Assembly (NCBI GenBank): GCA_033725935.1
Contig: MU867067.1
Coordinates: 372,001 to 436,000, forward strand
From: Cladorrhinum sp. PSN259
Taxonomy: Eukaryota > Ascomycota > Sordariomycetes > Sordariales > Podosporaceae
Length of the DNA stretch: 64,000 bases
Direction of reading: 5' to 3'
Positions 31,669-42,785 of this stretch are shown in pieces (position 1 is the first letter of the stretch; every line of letters starts with the position of its first letter). Position numbers and translations under genes: made by a program. The notes below the pieces were generated by a model. The model made no database searches and was not told the origin of the DNA. It saw only the letters and a list, made by a program, of their open reading frames with translations.

Positions 31669-32469
31669 GATTGAGGCCGGGCCGTTCTCCTCGTCTTTTT
31701 TTCGTGGAGGAGAGAGTTGAAAGGAAGGAAGGGAGGGGCGGAAGGCGAGGTTGTTACTCCTCGTCTTTGAGCCGCCGAACTGATGGATGGGATGATCGTG
31801 TTTCTGCTCTTACTGTTAGCATGCAAATCCTGTGTTGCCCGACTTTTCAAAAGCGCCACACATGTAATCATGACTGACACACGTTCTGATTCCAATAGCC
31901 CGCCGGTCCGGAAAGCTAATGATGTTAGTGTTTTTGGTGGTTTAATTACTCGGCTTAATTACCCCTGAGGAGTTATCCCCAATTGAAGCTGAGTCTCCTC
32001 CCAAACAAGAACACATCTCACCCCAAGTCTTCTGCAGCTTCATCATCACCGAGATGTCTTGACAAAACTATTTTTGAATAATGAATATTGTCTAAAGTTT
32101 AATGCTCCCTAATTTATTTGGTTTGTTTTTGCAAAAATTCCCTACTCCATCTCGTTCGTCGAAAAAATTTCGTTTGTCCTCAAGCTGCCAAAAGTTCCTC
32201 CTGTTCATCTTTTGCTAGTAACTCATTGTTGTGTTTATTTTGTTTCCCTCCATCCACAAACTTTTAGTAAAAAAAATCTTCGCATTCATTATTCTTCCTT
32301 TTAAAAAACTTCCTTGCAAAATCGTAGCCAGATCCTGAATTCTCCCATGCAAAATGTAAGCCAATAGATAACCCTTTTTTCTCTTTGGTTTCTTTCTTCT
32401 TTTTGCTTTTCTTTTCGAAATAGTCACAAGCTTTATCGTGCTTGCCTATTCTTGAGGAGACTGAGCTTA
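31669..32469. other. AT-rich intergenic region
   Basis: This is the upstream flank of the methyltransferase and the 3' flank of the helicase, both on the minus strand. It is AT-rich, especially 31900-32440. The short frames inside show no coding character. Confidence 0.5.
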
Positions 32470-35400
32470 CTACTCGTCGTCCCCCTCCTCATCACCCCCC
32501 TCCTCATCACCCCCCTCCTCATCACCCCCCTCCTCATCACCCCCCTCCTCATCACCCCCCTCCTCATCATCTTCTGAAGATGTTTTATACTCAGTGTCGC
32601 TCGGGTTGTCATTGTCAGAGCTATATTCGCTAGCCTCGCTGCCGTCCTCGTTGTAGGAATTATCTGGATCATAGTCCTCGTTGTCCTCAATGATAAAATC
32701 ATTGAGGTCTTCATCGGCCAACTCCACCCCGCGAAGGAGATGGTGCATCTGGCTGAGCGTCATCTTTTTGGAGCGAGCCTCTTTGCCCGTAGCTGCCGCA
32801 ATGTCGAGCTCCTTATTGATCTGTAATGCCATGATTTTGTCATCGATAGTGTCGTTCACAACAATCTTGGCCGTATAAACCTCTTTCTCCTGTCCAATGC
32901 GGTGAATGCGCCCAAATGCTTGGTTCTCCATGCATTTGTGCCACCAATGGTCCACGACGATGGCGCGGTTGGCGGCTGTAAGATTCAGACCAAGAGCGCC
33001 ACACTGAACAGACATAAGCTGAGGTTGATTGAAGCTGTGTTAGCAGGGAAGACTTTAGGAATGGCCAAGGGAGAAAGAGGGCAAGTACTAACCATAACCT
33101 TGATCTCGGGGTCCTCTCTGAAAGCCTTGATGCTGTGCGATTTTTTCTGTGTCTGCATTCCTCCCCAGTAATAGACAAACCTGAGTCCCTGCTGGAAAAC
33201 CATTCTGCCCAAAATGGCAAGCATCGGAACCCACTGAGCAAAAACTACCATGATGGTCAGCATGAGCTTTCTTTCACTGCAAAGAATATACTTGCCAATG
33301 ATTTTGTCGTTTGGCGCCTCGGCTTGCCACTCTTGGATCAGCTCGAGGGTGGCCCTGGTCTTGCTACTGTGTGGGATCGGCGCCCACGGCTGAGAATCGC
33401 ATGTCTTCAGGAACATCTCGGCGTTGAGATGCGTTGAGATGCGCTCCCGCGGCTCCTTTGGCTCCTTTGCCCGTGCTGCCTTTCCTTTTCCCTGTTTCTT
33501 CTTGGATTTTGCCGCTTTGCCCTTGGCTGCTGGCTTTTTCTTGACCACCCTCTTGCCCTTGGTAGTCGTATTTGCCTGTGCTTCTTCCATGGGCAGCTTT
33601 TTCCGAGGCTTTCTACCCGTCATTCGCGGTTTCATCCCAAGCTCGTCTTGGCCGGGCTTTCGGGGCCGATTGAACTTGCAATACCGCACCTGGTCGAAGC
33701 ACTCATCACCACCCGGCTTAAGTTTGCTGATACCTCTCTTGCAGCTCGGGCAGTATTTAACACCACCGTTCACGCAATTCCCGCAAAGAGCATGACCACA
33801 CTAGATCTGTTAGCAAGCTTCGTTCAAAGGTATATTGTGCTATGTAGGACCTTACCTCAGGTACAAAGGGGTCAGCCAAGACGTTCAAACACAGCCGACA
33901 AAATAGTTGCCGCGAAACAACTGTAGCTGCGGTCAAACCCTCTGTCTGGATCTCGTTGGTATACTCAGCATGGTAATTATAATTCACATGAGAGGGGTGA
34001 GCGATGTAAAAGCGGAGGTAACCCCAAAGCTTTACGATTCTCTCCCTTGCACCCGGAATGATCATCTTCTTCTTTTTGGCCTCCTTGACCTCGTCGACAA
34101 GTTCATCAAGCTCATTTTTCAAGGCGGCGTATCCCTTACGCTCCAGTGGTGATAGTTCGACGGTTACCACTTTGATGGGGTGAGTCTTTGGGATCTGGAG
34201 GATTGGCTTCCCCATGAATGTATCGCCGACGCCCCTGTGAAATATTAGATACTAACTTCAGAATTCAGAAGGCCACCGCAAGGATGATCAATACTAACCG
34301 CCTGAGTGTCAATCCCCGATAGGCCGCTCTCAGGTTCTCCAGATGATTCTCCTGGACGATGTCAATACAGTACACATCGGCATGTAGTTTGAGCGGCTAG
34401 GAACTCACGTCCTTAAGGTTTCCCATGTCTTCCTGGTATGTCTTGAATTGACTGAATCTGGTCCCAAGAAAATCCAAGTACGGGAAGAACTCTGCGTCAA
34501 GTTTCAGTAAGATCAGTCTCAATCTGCAAAGACTGTTGAAGCTCACGAGGACCACTTACCGTTTGTGTTGTTTGTCATGGGAGTGCCAGTTAGCACCCAT
34601 CGATACTGGCCGATGAGATATCTGCAAGCTCTGGAGGCTGTGACAACCATCAGTCATCCGCCCATAGATCAACCCCCCACGCTTCCGCTTACTCTTGCTA
34701 TTTCTATTGTTCATCGCATGGCCCTCGTCGCAAACAATACGGTACCAATCAATCTTGAAGAGGAAGCCTCCGAGCTGCCGAACCTTGTCCTTCCAGCGAT
34801 CGTCATTCTTTTCGCGCAGCTCCTCAATCTCGCGGAGGTCGCTTTTTGTAGGTTTCCGCCACTGAGCCTGAACCTGATGGTAGTTGGTGATTCTATGCGC
34901 ATGCTGTTAGCCAGTGGTCCATGTGCAATTGGTTAGCCAGACGATGCCACAAATAACACTCACATGATATCGAGGTTACTGAGTGTCACATCACTCAAAG
35001 CCCCATATTTAGCCTTCCACACGGTGATCCTGGTATCGCTGCAATGCCGCTCAACCTCGTCATACCACTGGCGCTGCAAACTCTCCGGGGCGATGATGAG
35101 GGTTTGTCTCTTCAAGCCGTCCGCACCGACGGAGCCCTTCTTCCTCCCTTTCTCTGGCCTGTTCTGAGACATGCAAGCCAGAATCTGGACGGTTTTGCCC
35201 AGGCCCATCTCATCTGTGAGAATACCGCCATTTGGTCCATGCGGAGAATACTCTCGTCCCAGCATCCACCGCACCCCGATGAGTTGATGATGGTAGAGGG
35301 AAGTCTTGAAATGAGGCAGCGTCCATTTGCCATCCTGCGCCTTGCATCTGCCGTAGCCAAAGGACATGGCTGCTTCTGTCAGCAAATGATGATCTCGCAC

Positions 35401-35976
35401 GGCTTGCGGGTCATTATGGTCCAGATCATCCCAGAGAATCTTGAGCTGCTTGGCCTTTCTCAAGCCGCCCGAGATGACAGCTTGCATGGCGACATTGCCA
35501 AGTTTTGCCCTGGCTTCGATTGTACCCTCTTGTGCAGTCCCGTTAGCAAACAAGTCATTCTCTTCTTCCAACCTAGTAAGGGAAAAAGCAAGTCGTTGCC
35601 TCTTGGCATGGTGCGCAGTGGCGAGCTCGTCAGAGGTCGTGTCGTTTGTCTCGTTTGCTCCATTTGCTTCATTTGCTTCATGCTGGTATGCTGAAGAGAA
35701 CTGGCGCCGCCAATAGTCTTTGGCGCATTTGTCCCCAGTAAGCTGTCTCTTCTTCCCCTTGGGTTTCGGTGCCTTCTCATCAGTGGGGGCGGGCTGAGGA
35801 GCAAACACAAGTGGAGTGAACTCAGAGTCAGGCTCAACTTTCACCTTCTGATCCGGAACAAAGTTCTTCGAAGCTAGGGGTTGAACGTCATCATCGAAAC
35901 TTTCTTCCGCTTTCATCTTCACCATTGTGGTTGGGTGCTGCTTTGGATCAGGTATGGGGTCTTTGCCGGAGTCCAT
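32470..35976 (-). CDS. SNF2-family ATPase with internal RING finger (Rad5/Rad16/HLTF type)
   Basis: Nine exons (in coding order 35976-34964, 34892-34693, 34637-34560, 34491-34409, 34351-34299, 34234-33856, 33800-33296, 33244-33093, 33018-32470) give 1003 residues in one frame. ATPase motifs: DEMGLGKT (255-262), DEGH (393-396) and LTGTP (420-424). In the second lobe are an APNDKIIVFAQW segment, GALGLNLTAANR and QAFGRIHRIGQ. A C3HC4 RING (C588, C591, C603, H605, C608, C611, C619, C622) sits between the two ATPase lobes, followed by a Lys/Ala-rich linker. This layout defines the Rad5/Rad16/Uls1/HLTF group, which couples DNA translocation with ubiquitin ligase activity in repair, lesion tolerance or chromatin work. 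The acidic N-terminus holds KMKAEE and VKVEPD motifs (possible SUMO sites). The C-terminus is an acidic EEGGD repeat. Intron 7 is of GC-AG type. Confidence 0.93.
32480..32566. repeat. 15-bp coding minisatellite
   Basis: Tandem copies of a 15-bp unit (CTCCTCATCACCCCC on the + strand, at least five) lie just inside the helicase stop codon and encode EEGGD repeats. The copies are nearly identical, so copy number may vary between strains. Confidence 0.85.
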
Positions 35977-37183
35977 CTTGACTCTGGCGATGAGCTGTAA
36001 AAAAAGTATTAGCCTCCAAACCTCATGCCTTTCTAAGCATTGTGGGAAGATACCTATCCTGACTATGTGCGCAAAGTCGTTGAAGTGTCTTTTCTTTGCC
36101 GAATGACTGGAGTTTGTGAGAGGTAAAAGACCGAGTGCTGGGAACTCGATGTCATAAGAGAGAAGGAGGTTGCGGGAGAGGGGCCGTCGCCCAGAGTTGC
36201 GTGGGCTGGAGAATGAAGCTCAGCCAAAGGTTGTTGTTTGGGAGGAAAAGAGGAAATCTGAAATAAAGCTCTCGATGGGGAGGTTGCTTAAATATCGAAG
36301 GTCACAAGAAGCAGATTCGGGGGCTCGAAGGAAGGAAGGAAGGAAGGAGGGACAGGAAGGGGAGATAGAAGTTGGGAGAGATGAAGATGGTTTCAAATTG
36401 GTAACAGCCTTTGGCTTTGCTCTTTCCATTTTGAAGATACATGATGCTCTCCGTTTGCATCATTCGGACGGAGTCTACTTGTGGGAGATAAGAAAGCTTG
36501 ATTTGGAGTTATATGTTACGTTTGGAAGGTACGGTCCACTTTGATGGAAGCAAGTAGGTAGGCATAATACCTCATAGCATCAGAGATAGCAAAGCCCGTT
36601 TGCAGAGTAGCCTAGATGGTGTTTCTGAGGTTTGGATATTTCAAGGGGTGAGTAAAGATTAGAAACCCCTGAGGAAAAGGGGCGTTGCTCGGGGAATGGA
36701 CCGATTATATAATCACGTATGTGTTCTCCACAAATGTCACCTTTCCCGGACAACTGCACTGTGTTCTCGACTGCAGACTTGATGGGCCACTCAGTGTGGG
36801 CATGCTGGGATAACCTGGAATTTAATTAATTCGAGTCGAACTCGACGTCATCTATCACCATTGTCACCACCTACAACATGAGATAAAAATGCACCTACCA
36901 AACTCTCGTCCCAACAGTTCTGCTGCTGCACCTTTACCGCTGTGATTCAATGTTTCCGAGGCGTGGCTGCATTTGGGTTTAATTTGTCGAATCACCTGCA
37001 GCCCTCGCCGTGCTGCGTTTCAGCAGCTCTGTACCTCCCGACCTGGTGCGCTGAGCGCGATAACAACATCGATGGCGGGATTAAATAAATTGAGCCACGG
37101 GGGGTTTTAGACCTAATTAATAAACGATGCTTACGGGCCCCTTTCGTCGCTACGAGTGATACATCTCGATATCCAAAAACACT
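35977..37183. promoter_or_regulatory. Divergent promoter region (helicase / CorA transporter)
   Basis: This is 1.2 kb between two divergent starts. It holds a GGAA tetranucleotide tract (about 36329-36350). One + frame at 36170-36544 is open for 124 codons but is Arg/Glu/Lys-rich because of that tract, and I do not accept it as a gene. Confidence 0.5.
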
Positions 37184-39070
37184 ATGCCGATCGAATTGAG
37201 CGAAGGCGATGGCGGGGCACCCGTTGCTGCTGGCCATGTCAATGCCACCCAGGCGCGCGACTTCGCGGATATGTCAACCCCTATCCCCTCCGAGACCTCC
37301 TCGCAAAGACTGTCAATCAATCCCACGAACAGCAACCAGCCCAGTCCTCACGTTCACTATGCCCTCAACATCGACACCAACCCCCAACAGCCGCTCGCTC
37401 GCGTCGATACCGAGACCCCTTTCAGCCCCGGCATTCGACGCCGATTTACTCGAGCTGCTACCTTTAGGACCATCAGCGACTTCGAAGACTTCTCAGAACG
37501 GCCGGGATGGCGTCCTGGTGCCGAACCGGGGGTTGACCCGAGCAAACTTGATGGCGGCCATGGTTCTATGACAACTTTGCACGCCGACTGCGATATAACC
37601 ATCGTGGATTTTTCTGAAGACCATATCGAAAAGACCCTCCTCCACAACGAAACTCTGGAAGCGTTTTTGAACCGACCCCAGCCTAGCTGGGCCAAGTGTC
37701 GTTGGATAAATGTCAATGGTCTCAGCTGGGATGTTATCCAAACCCTGGGCCACCATAAAAACCTTCACAGGTTGGCAATCGAAGACATCATGAACACGAG
37801 GAACAGGACCAAGGTGGAATGGTATCCCACCCACGCTTTTGTTGTTTTGACTTTGCAGAAGCTCATCCGCCGTTTTAAACCTGGCGATGACAGCGACTCG
37901 GACGACGATGCATCGGGCCGCATCAGCAGCCATAGCGCCCTTGGTGGCCGATATGGCAAACGCTTCAAGCAGGTCTTTAGACGATTGAAGAGAACAAACC
38001 AGGGGGATTTTCGCGGTGCAAGGCCCCCCGCAGGCCTTGAGAATGGGAACGGGCCATACGCGGAAGAAGATTTTGGCCGGAAGGACAACCTCAAACCGCA
38101 GCCGACGGGGTTCTCTGATGTCTCCGAACCTGAGCGTGAACCCGAATACCGCACTCTCCAGGGATACCATGCCTCGCCGAATCTTGCATGGACCAAATTC
38201 ATGGAGAAAAACTCAGCTTTGGCCTCGAGGAAACTCGACGTAGCTTGTGAGCAGGTCTCCATGTTCATTACAAACGACAACACCATCATCAGCTTCTTTG
38301 AGCAGTCGGCCCAGGATGTCGAAGATCCAATTATTCAGCGTCTCGAACTGAGGGATACCATTACTCGGCAAACTTGCGATGCCAGTATGGTTTTACATGC
38401 CATTATTGATGCAATCATTGACCTGACGATCCCGGTAACTACCTGTTACAGCGATGTGATTGACGACATTGAACTCGACGTCCTAAACCGGCCCGACATC
38501 AGCCAAACCAAAAAGCTGTATATTGTGGTTTCGGAAATCAACAAGCTACATAGCTTTGTCGCCCCGATCACAACGCTCATTCAGGCCCTGCGAGATCACA
38601 AGACCGATCTATCACTTGACGCAGCCATGACAAAGATCTTGGATCCCAAGCATCCCGCCGTTATCACAACACAAACATACATGTATCTTGGGGATGTTCT
38701 GGATCACTGCGTTCTCATTACGGATACTCTTGACAAGCTCAAAGGAACCGCAGACGGCATGATCGATCTCATCTTCAATACGCTCTCTGCGCATCAGAAC
38801 GAATCGATGAAGCAATTGACCATCGCCACTATCATCTTTCTCCCCCTTACGTTCATAACAGGATATTTTGGTCAAAACTTTGACCCTTTTGACGCGGTTC
38901 TTGAGGGCATAGGGCTTTTCTGGAAGATTGCTGTTCCTGTTGTTGTCTTTACTATTTTAGTCTTGCTGTGGGAACCTATCTACGACTACTGCAGGGCTTT
39001 GCTCCAACGTCGCTATCTCTCTGAGCTTAAAGCCCGGTCGCTGAGGCGTAGGAGAAGGAAGCGCGCTTGA
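37184..39070 (+). CDS. CorA-type divalent cation transporter
   Basis: A single exon gives 628 residues. A long, probably disordered N-terminus (to about 120) precedes the CorA cytoplasmic domain, with a segment TLEAFLNRPQPSWAKCRWINVNG and LAIEDIMNTRNRTKVEWY at the expected positions. Two C-terminal transmembrane helices lie at about 540-558 and 578-598. The loop signature is YFGQNF (561-566), where classic CorA/Mrs2/Alr proteins have GMN. The C-terminus is very basic (RRRRRKRA). The role is uptake or efflux of Mg2+ or a related divalent metal at the plasma membrane or another membrane. The changed signature makes the ion uncertain. The region 225-330 between the conserved parts is charged and low in complexity. 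Confidence 0.92.
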   Translation: MPIELSEGDGGAPVAAGHVNATQARDFADMSTPIPSETSSQRLSINPTNSNQPSPHVHYALNIDTNPQQPLARVDTETPFSPGIRRRFTRAATFRTISDFEDFSERPGWRPGAEPGVDPSKLDGGHGSMTTLHADCDITIVDFSEDHIEKTLLHNETLEAFLNRPQPSWAKCRWINVNGLSWDVIQTLGHHKNLHRLAIEDIMNTRNRTKVEWYPTHAFVVLTLQKLIRRFKPGDDSDSDDDASGRISSHSALGGRYGKRFKQVFRRLKRTNQGDFRGARPPAGLENGNGPYAEEDFGRKDNLKPQPTGFSDVSEPEREPEYRTLQGYHASPNLAWTKFMEKNSALASRKLDVACEQVSMFITNDNTIISFFEQSAQDVEDPIIQRLELRDTITRQTCDASMVLHAIIDAIIDLTIPVTTCYSDVIDDIELDVLNRPDISQTKKLYIVVSEINKLHSFVAPITTLIQALRDHKTDLSLDAAMTKILDPKHPAVITTQTYMYLGDVLDHCVLITDTLDKLKGTADGMIDLIFNTLSAHQNESMKQLTIATIIFLPLTFITGYFGQNFDPFDAVLEGIGLFWKIAVPVVVFTILVLLWEPIYDYCRALLQRRYLSELKARSLRRRRRKRA

Positions 39071-39466
39071 AGAATTGGAGTTCTGTTGGGTAGGCATCAG
39101 AGAGCGATGTTATTTTCTCAGGATACCCCCGTTCATGGCTTCACAAGACGATTTTCGATACCCTTATTAGCATGTCTTCTTTTGCGTTAATAATAGAACT
39201 GCATTTCCCTGCACGTGTGTTATTTTCATTAGTACGTGCTTGGTCTTCAAATGCCGACTTCTCCGCATTTACCAAGCTTCCCCCGGGTGTTCTTCCCGCC
39301 GCCTGGGGGGGGGGGTGACATCTCGGGAGTATACCCGGGCGGGGCGGGACTAAACGCCCACGCCATAAGGATTATCGTGTACCCATGGGATGAATCCATA
39401 CGTTGCAGCGATCATCTATATTCACCTGCTTTTGTTCAGTTTGGTAAACTCAGCACGACGACAACC
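39071..39466. other. Intergenic region before aldehyde dehydrogenase
   Basis: This is 396 bp between tandem genes, with a G-run near 39307-39315. The aldehyde dehydrogenase frame stays open upstream to an in-frame ATG at 39251, but that part is Pro/Gly-rich and lacks homology character. Confidence 0.5.
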
Positions 39467-41041
39467 ATGGCGCCTCACGCAGATGCCGCAGCATCCTCTT
39501 CTGCCCCTATTACTGCTCCTCCATCCTCCTCGTCCTACTCCATATCTGATCCCCAACTTCTCTACATCAACGGCCAGTACCGACCCAGCTCGGATGGGGC
39601 AACGTTCCCAGTCGTCAACCCCATGACGGGCGAGACCATCTACCACTCGGCCTCCGCAACACTGGACGACTACTCGGCAGCGATCGAGAATGCGCACGCG
39701 ACCTTCCAGACTTGGTCCAAGACCAGCCCGTCCGCCCGCCGCAAGATCTTTCTAAAGGCGGCGGACATAATGGAGTCGTACATCAAGTCGTCCCCCGGCG
39801 GAGGAGCTCCGGAACTCCTGTCCCAGGAGATCTCAGCGACGATGCACTGGGTCCGGGTGAACGTCTTCGCGACGGCCGGATTGTTCCGCGAGGCGGCCAG
39901 CTTGGCCACGCACATCAGAGGGGAGATCGTCCCGGCCGACAGGGAGGGCACCACGCTGCTGGTGGAGAGAAGCGCCGTGGGGGTTGTCTTTGGCATCTCG
40001 CCGTGGAACGCGCCGATTAACCTGACCGCGAGGGCCGTTGCTGTCCCCTTGATCTGCGGAAACACGGTGGTGCTGAAGCCGTCCGAGTACACGCCCAAAT
40101 CACAGGATTTGGTTGTGAGGGCGCTGGCGGAGGCGGGGCTGCCGCAGGGTGCGTTGAATTTCTTGCCGACGGGGAGGGAGAGGACGCCAGAGGTTACGGA
40201 GTACGCCGTGAAGCATCCCAAGGTTTTGAGGGTCAATTTCACGGGCGGGGACCGGGTGGGCAGGATCATTGCCGGGTGGGCGGCCGAGTGTCTGAAGCAG
40301 TGCGTGCTGGAGCTGGGAGGCAAAGCGCCGGTCATCGTGTTTGAGGATGCGAATCTGGACGACGCCGTCGAGGCTGTGGTGTTTGGGGCTCTGGCGTTCA
40401 GCGGGCAGGTGTGCATGTCGACGGAGCGGGTGCTGCTGCACAGGTCGATTGCCGGGGAGTTCAAGGAGAAGCTTCTGAGGAAGGTCGAGGGCTTGAAGAC
40501 GGGGAACCACTTGGATGCGCACGAGGGCGCGGCCGTCTCGATCTCGGGACTCTTCACTCCTGCTTCGGCTGCGAGGGTGATGGATCTGGTCAAGAAGGCC
40601 GTCGTGGACGGCGGCGCGAGACTCCTCTGCGGTGATCTGAAAATCACCGGTCCGAGGCGGACCATCATCGCCCCTCACATTCTCGAGAATGTGAGTTCGG
40701 AGATGGACATTGCACATCATGAGACGTTTGGCCCCGTCATGATACTCTCCGAGTTTGAATCAGACGACGAGGCGATTGCTTCGGCAAACGACAGCGACTT
40801 CTCGCTCTGCGCCAGCGTCTTCTCCAGAGATACGTTGAGGGCGCTGGATGTTGCAAGACAAGTCAGAGCGGGGGCTTGCCATATCAATGGCCCCACCATC
40901 TACGTTGAATCTACATTGCCCAATGGCGGCACTGGCGGTAGCTCGGGATATGGGAGGTTTGGTGGGATTGCGGGGGTGGAGGAGTTCACTGAGAGAAAAA
41001 TCATTTCTCTGGCCAAACCTGGCATGAAGTTTGCATTTTAG
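39467..41041 (+). CDS. Aldehyde dehydrogenase (NAD(P)+, salicylaldehyde/vanillin type)
   Basis: A single exon gives 524 residues from the ATG at 39467 (ACAACCATGG context). An in-frame ATG at 39251 would add 72 residues of no known type. ALDH landmarks: GISPWNAPINL (cofactor-side Asn), KPSEYTP, FTGG near the Rossmann turn, ELGGK with catalytic Glu282, GQVCMSTER with nucleophile Cys316, and HHETFGPV near the C-terminus. A Ser/Pro/Ala-rich tail (about 5-25) precedes the domain. The family oxidises aromatic or aliphatic aldehydes to acids. The resemblance to salicylaldehyde/vanillin dehydrogenases is from memory of this subgroup. It is probably cytosolic. Confidence 0.92.
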   Translation: MAPHADAAASSSAPITAPPSSSSYSISDPQLLYINGQYRPSSDGATFPVVNPMTGETIYHSASATLDDYSAAIENAHATFQTWSKTSPSARRKIFLKAADIMESYIKSSPGGGAPELLSQEISATMHWVRVNVFATAGLFREAASLATHIRGEIVPADREGTTLLVERSAVGVVFGISPWNAPINLTARAVAVPLICGNTVVLKPSEYTPKSQDLVVRALAEAGLPQGALNFLPTGRERTPEVTEYAVKHPKVLRVNFTGGDRVGRIIAGWAAECLKQCVLELGGKAPVIVFEDANLDDAVEAVVFGALAFSGQVCMSTERVLLHRSIAGEFKEKLLRKVEGLKTGNHLDAHEGAAVSISGLFTPASAARVMDLVKKAVVDGGARLLCGDLKITGPRRTIIAPHILENVSSEMDIAHHETFGPVMILSEFESDDEAIASANDSDFSLCASVFSRDTLRALDVARQVRAGACHINGPTIYVESTLPNGGTGGSSGYGRFGGIAGVEEFTERKIISLAKPGMKFAF

Positions 41042-41713
41042 GTTACTACTAAATGCCAATCGGGCTACGGGGATATGCTTGATGGGGTAATAAGGTTAGC
41101 GGGTAGTAGTCGAGTAGTCATAGTGTGGTTTGAATACGAGATTTCGAGAGAGAAGTGTGGAGGCTTGGCAGACGATCACTTCCAGGTTTGTTTCTAGCCA
41201 GTGCCGGATCGATACATAACACCAACGATATATGTATGAATGTGGTGTTAATCCGAACGGCTGATGTGCACATGATCGGGGAAACGGCACGGAAATATTT
41301 TGTCGTGCATGGCCAATCACAGCAAATCAACGCCCCAGCCATTGGAACCGAGTTTATTGATTCCTATAATTGTTCCAAGTTGGTTGATGAAGAATACGAG
41401 ATCCCAAAAGCCAGCCACAAACGGCAGACACGATCATGGACACGGATCATGGCAAAAACGGGTATCGGTTGCGGGCACGAGTACCGTGACGGATGCCAAT
41501 AAATTTGGTGTTACTGTAAATTGAATCAATGTGTCAGTTCATCGTGATCAATAAACTCTATAAAGACTTCCGAGCCATCATCCCACTCTTGTTCTATCTA
41601 GCTCCTCGCTCTGCTTTTGTATAGCCTCGAGTAATCCCTCATCTTCAACACCTCAAAGCCCACAGCACAAGGCTTTTTCACTTGAACTCTGACTATAACT
41701 CACTCAATCAAGC
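41042..41713. promoter_or_regulatory. Promoter region of the CBM52-type gene
   Basis: This is 672 bp without a gene. A TATAAAG box at 41559-41565 lies 155 bp upstream of the start codon at 41714, and a CT-rich stretch follows at about 41580-41650. This is a strong-looking core promoter for a secreted protein gene. Confidence 0.5.
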
Positions 41714-42534
41714 ATGATGAATCGGTTGGCTTGGGCTGCCACCGCCCTGCTTGCCCTCACCCAAGGGGTAGTCGGCCTGCAGTCGTGTGGACAATCGCAG
41801 TATGACCCAGCTCAGGTAAGGACCCAAAGGAGGAGAATGATCTTTTGTTAAACTGGCACGCTAACCAATTTTCTTCTTCTTCGTCCCAGTACGTCTGCTG
41901 GTACAGCCAATTTCTCTGCCCCGTCACGGCGGGCGAGGGCCTGTCATACTGCAACGGCGCATGCTACTCCAAGTTCATGTACACGTGCACCAACAACATC
42001 CTCACCCTGCTCCCTCCCGTCCAGGGCCCCTTCACGCTCACCGTCTCAAACCCGACCCTCCCCATCCACGACAAGCCCGTCACCGCCGGCGGTCTGAAGT
42101 GGATCCTCAACGGCAACACATCCAGCTACTGCCCCGGCGTCGTCCCGGCGTCTGAGTGCCCGCCCGGCACGACCACCTCAATCGTCTCCTCGAACGGCGG
42201 TGCGTCCATGAACGTCAAGGTACCCGGCGGCCAGCTAGTCTACCTCGGTCCGGACTGGCAGGTCGGATACACGCAGGCGCACTCGGCGTACATTCCCTCG
42301 GGGAGCATCACCGGCGGGTTTGGCGCTTACCAGGGCGGCGGCTTCGTCAATCTGAACGGCAACGGCCCCGGCGGGTGGGTTGCGTGTCCCATCAGAGCTT
42401 CGGGTCCGACGGGCGGCTTTTGGCAGCTGTTCGGCAGGAACGCGACCAATGCGGCTGCTCTGAACTACTGCACGCCAATCAACCTGAAGATCAATCCCTC
42501 GGGTCCTGGTTTTGGCGCCTGGCAGTATACGTAA
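41714..42534 (+). CDS. Secreted protein with CBM52-type cysteine module
   Basis: Two exons, 41714..41815 and 41890..42534, give 248 residues. The 74-bp intron has GTAAG, GCTAAC and CCCAG. A signal peptide spans residues 1-21. The first module has the pattern C-x-x-x-x-YDPAQYVC...FLCPV...C-x-GACYS...YTC, which matches the fungal CBM52 carbohydrate-binding module. The rest (SSYCPG..., CPPG, MNVKVPGGQLVYLGPDW, VGYTQAHSAYIP) matches a family of fungal extracellular proteins found joined to that module. It probably binds or coats beta-1,3-glucan in the cell wall; enzyme activity cannot be claimed. The start has two ATGs in a row; the first is used here. Confidence 0.88.
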
Positions 42535-42785
42535 AATTGTAGGCAGAACGTTTGTTTAGCACTTATCAGACGTGGTAATTAGCTAGAGTAATGAATTTCA
42601 AACTGGGTATTGGTGTTTTGAATTCTGCAAGAAAATTGAAAGGAAAAAAACGAGCAGTTTTTCTTTTGGATCGGCCGAATTATTGGATAATCAAAAAAGT
42701 CCCAAAGTTGATTGGAGTAAAGGAAATTATGATGGTTGATTGATCAAGTGATTTGAAAAAGAGTTATCTAGTCAGTGTCATACAT

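Noticed and set aside
36170..36544. Open + frame of 124 codons upstream of the helicase
   Set aside because: It is kept open by a GGAA repeat and lies in the divergent promoter region.
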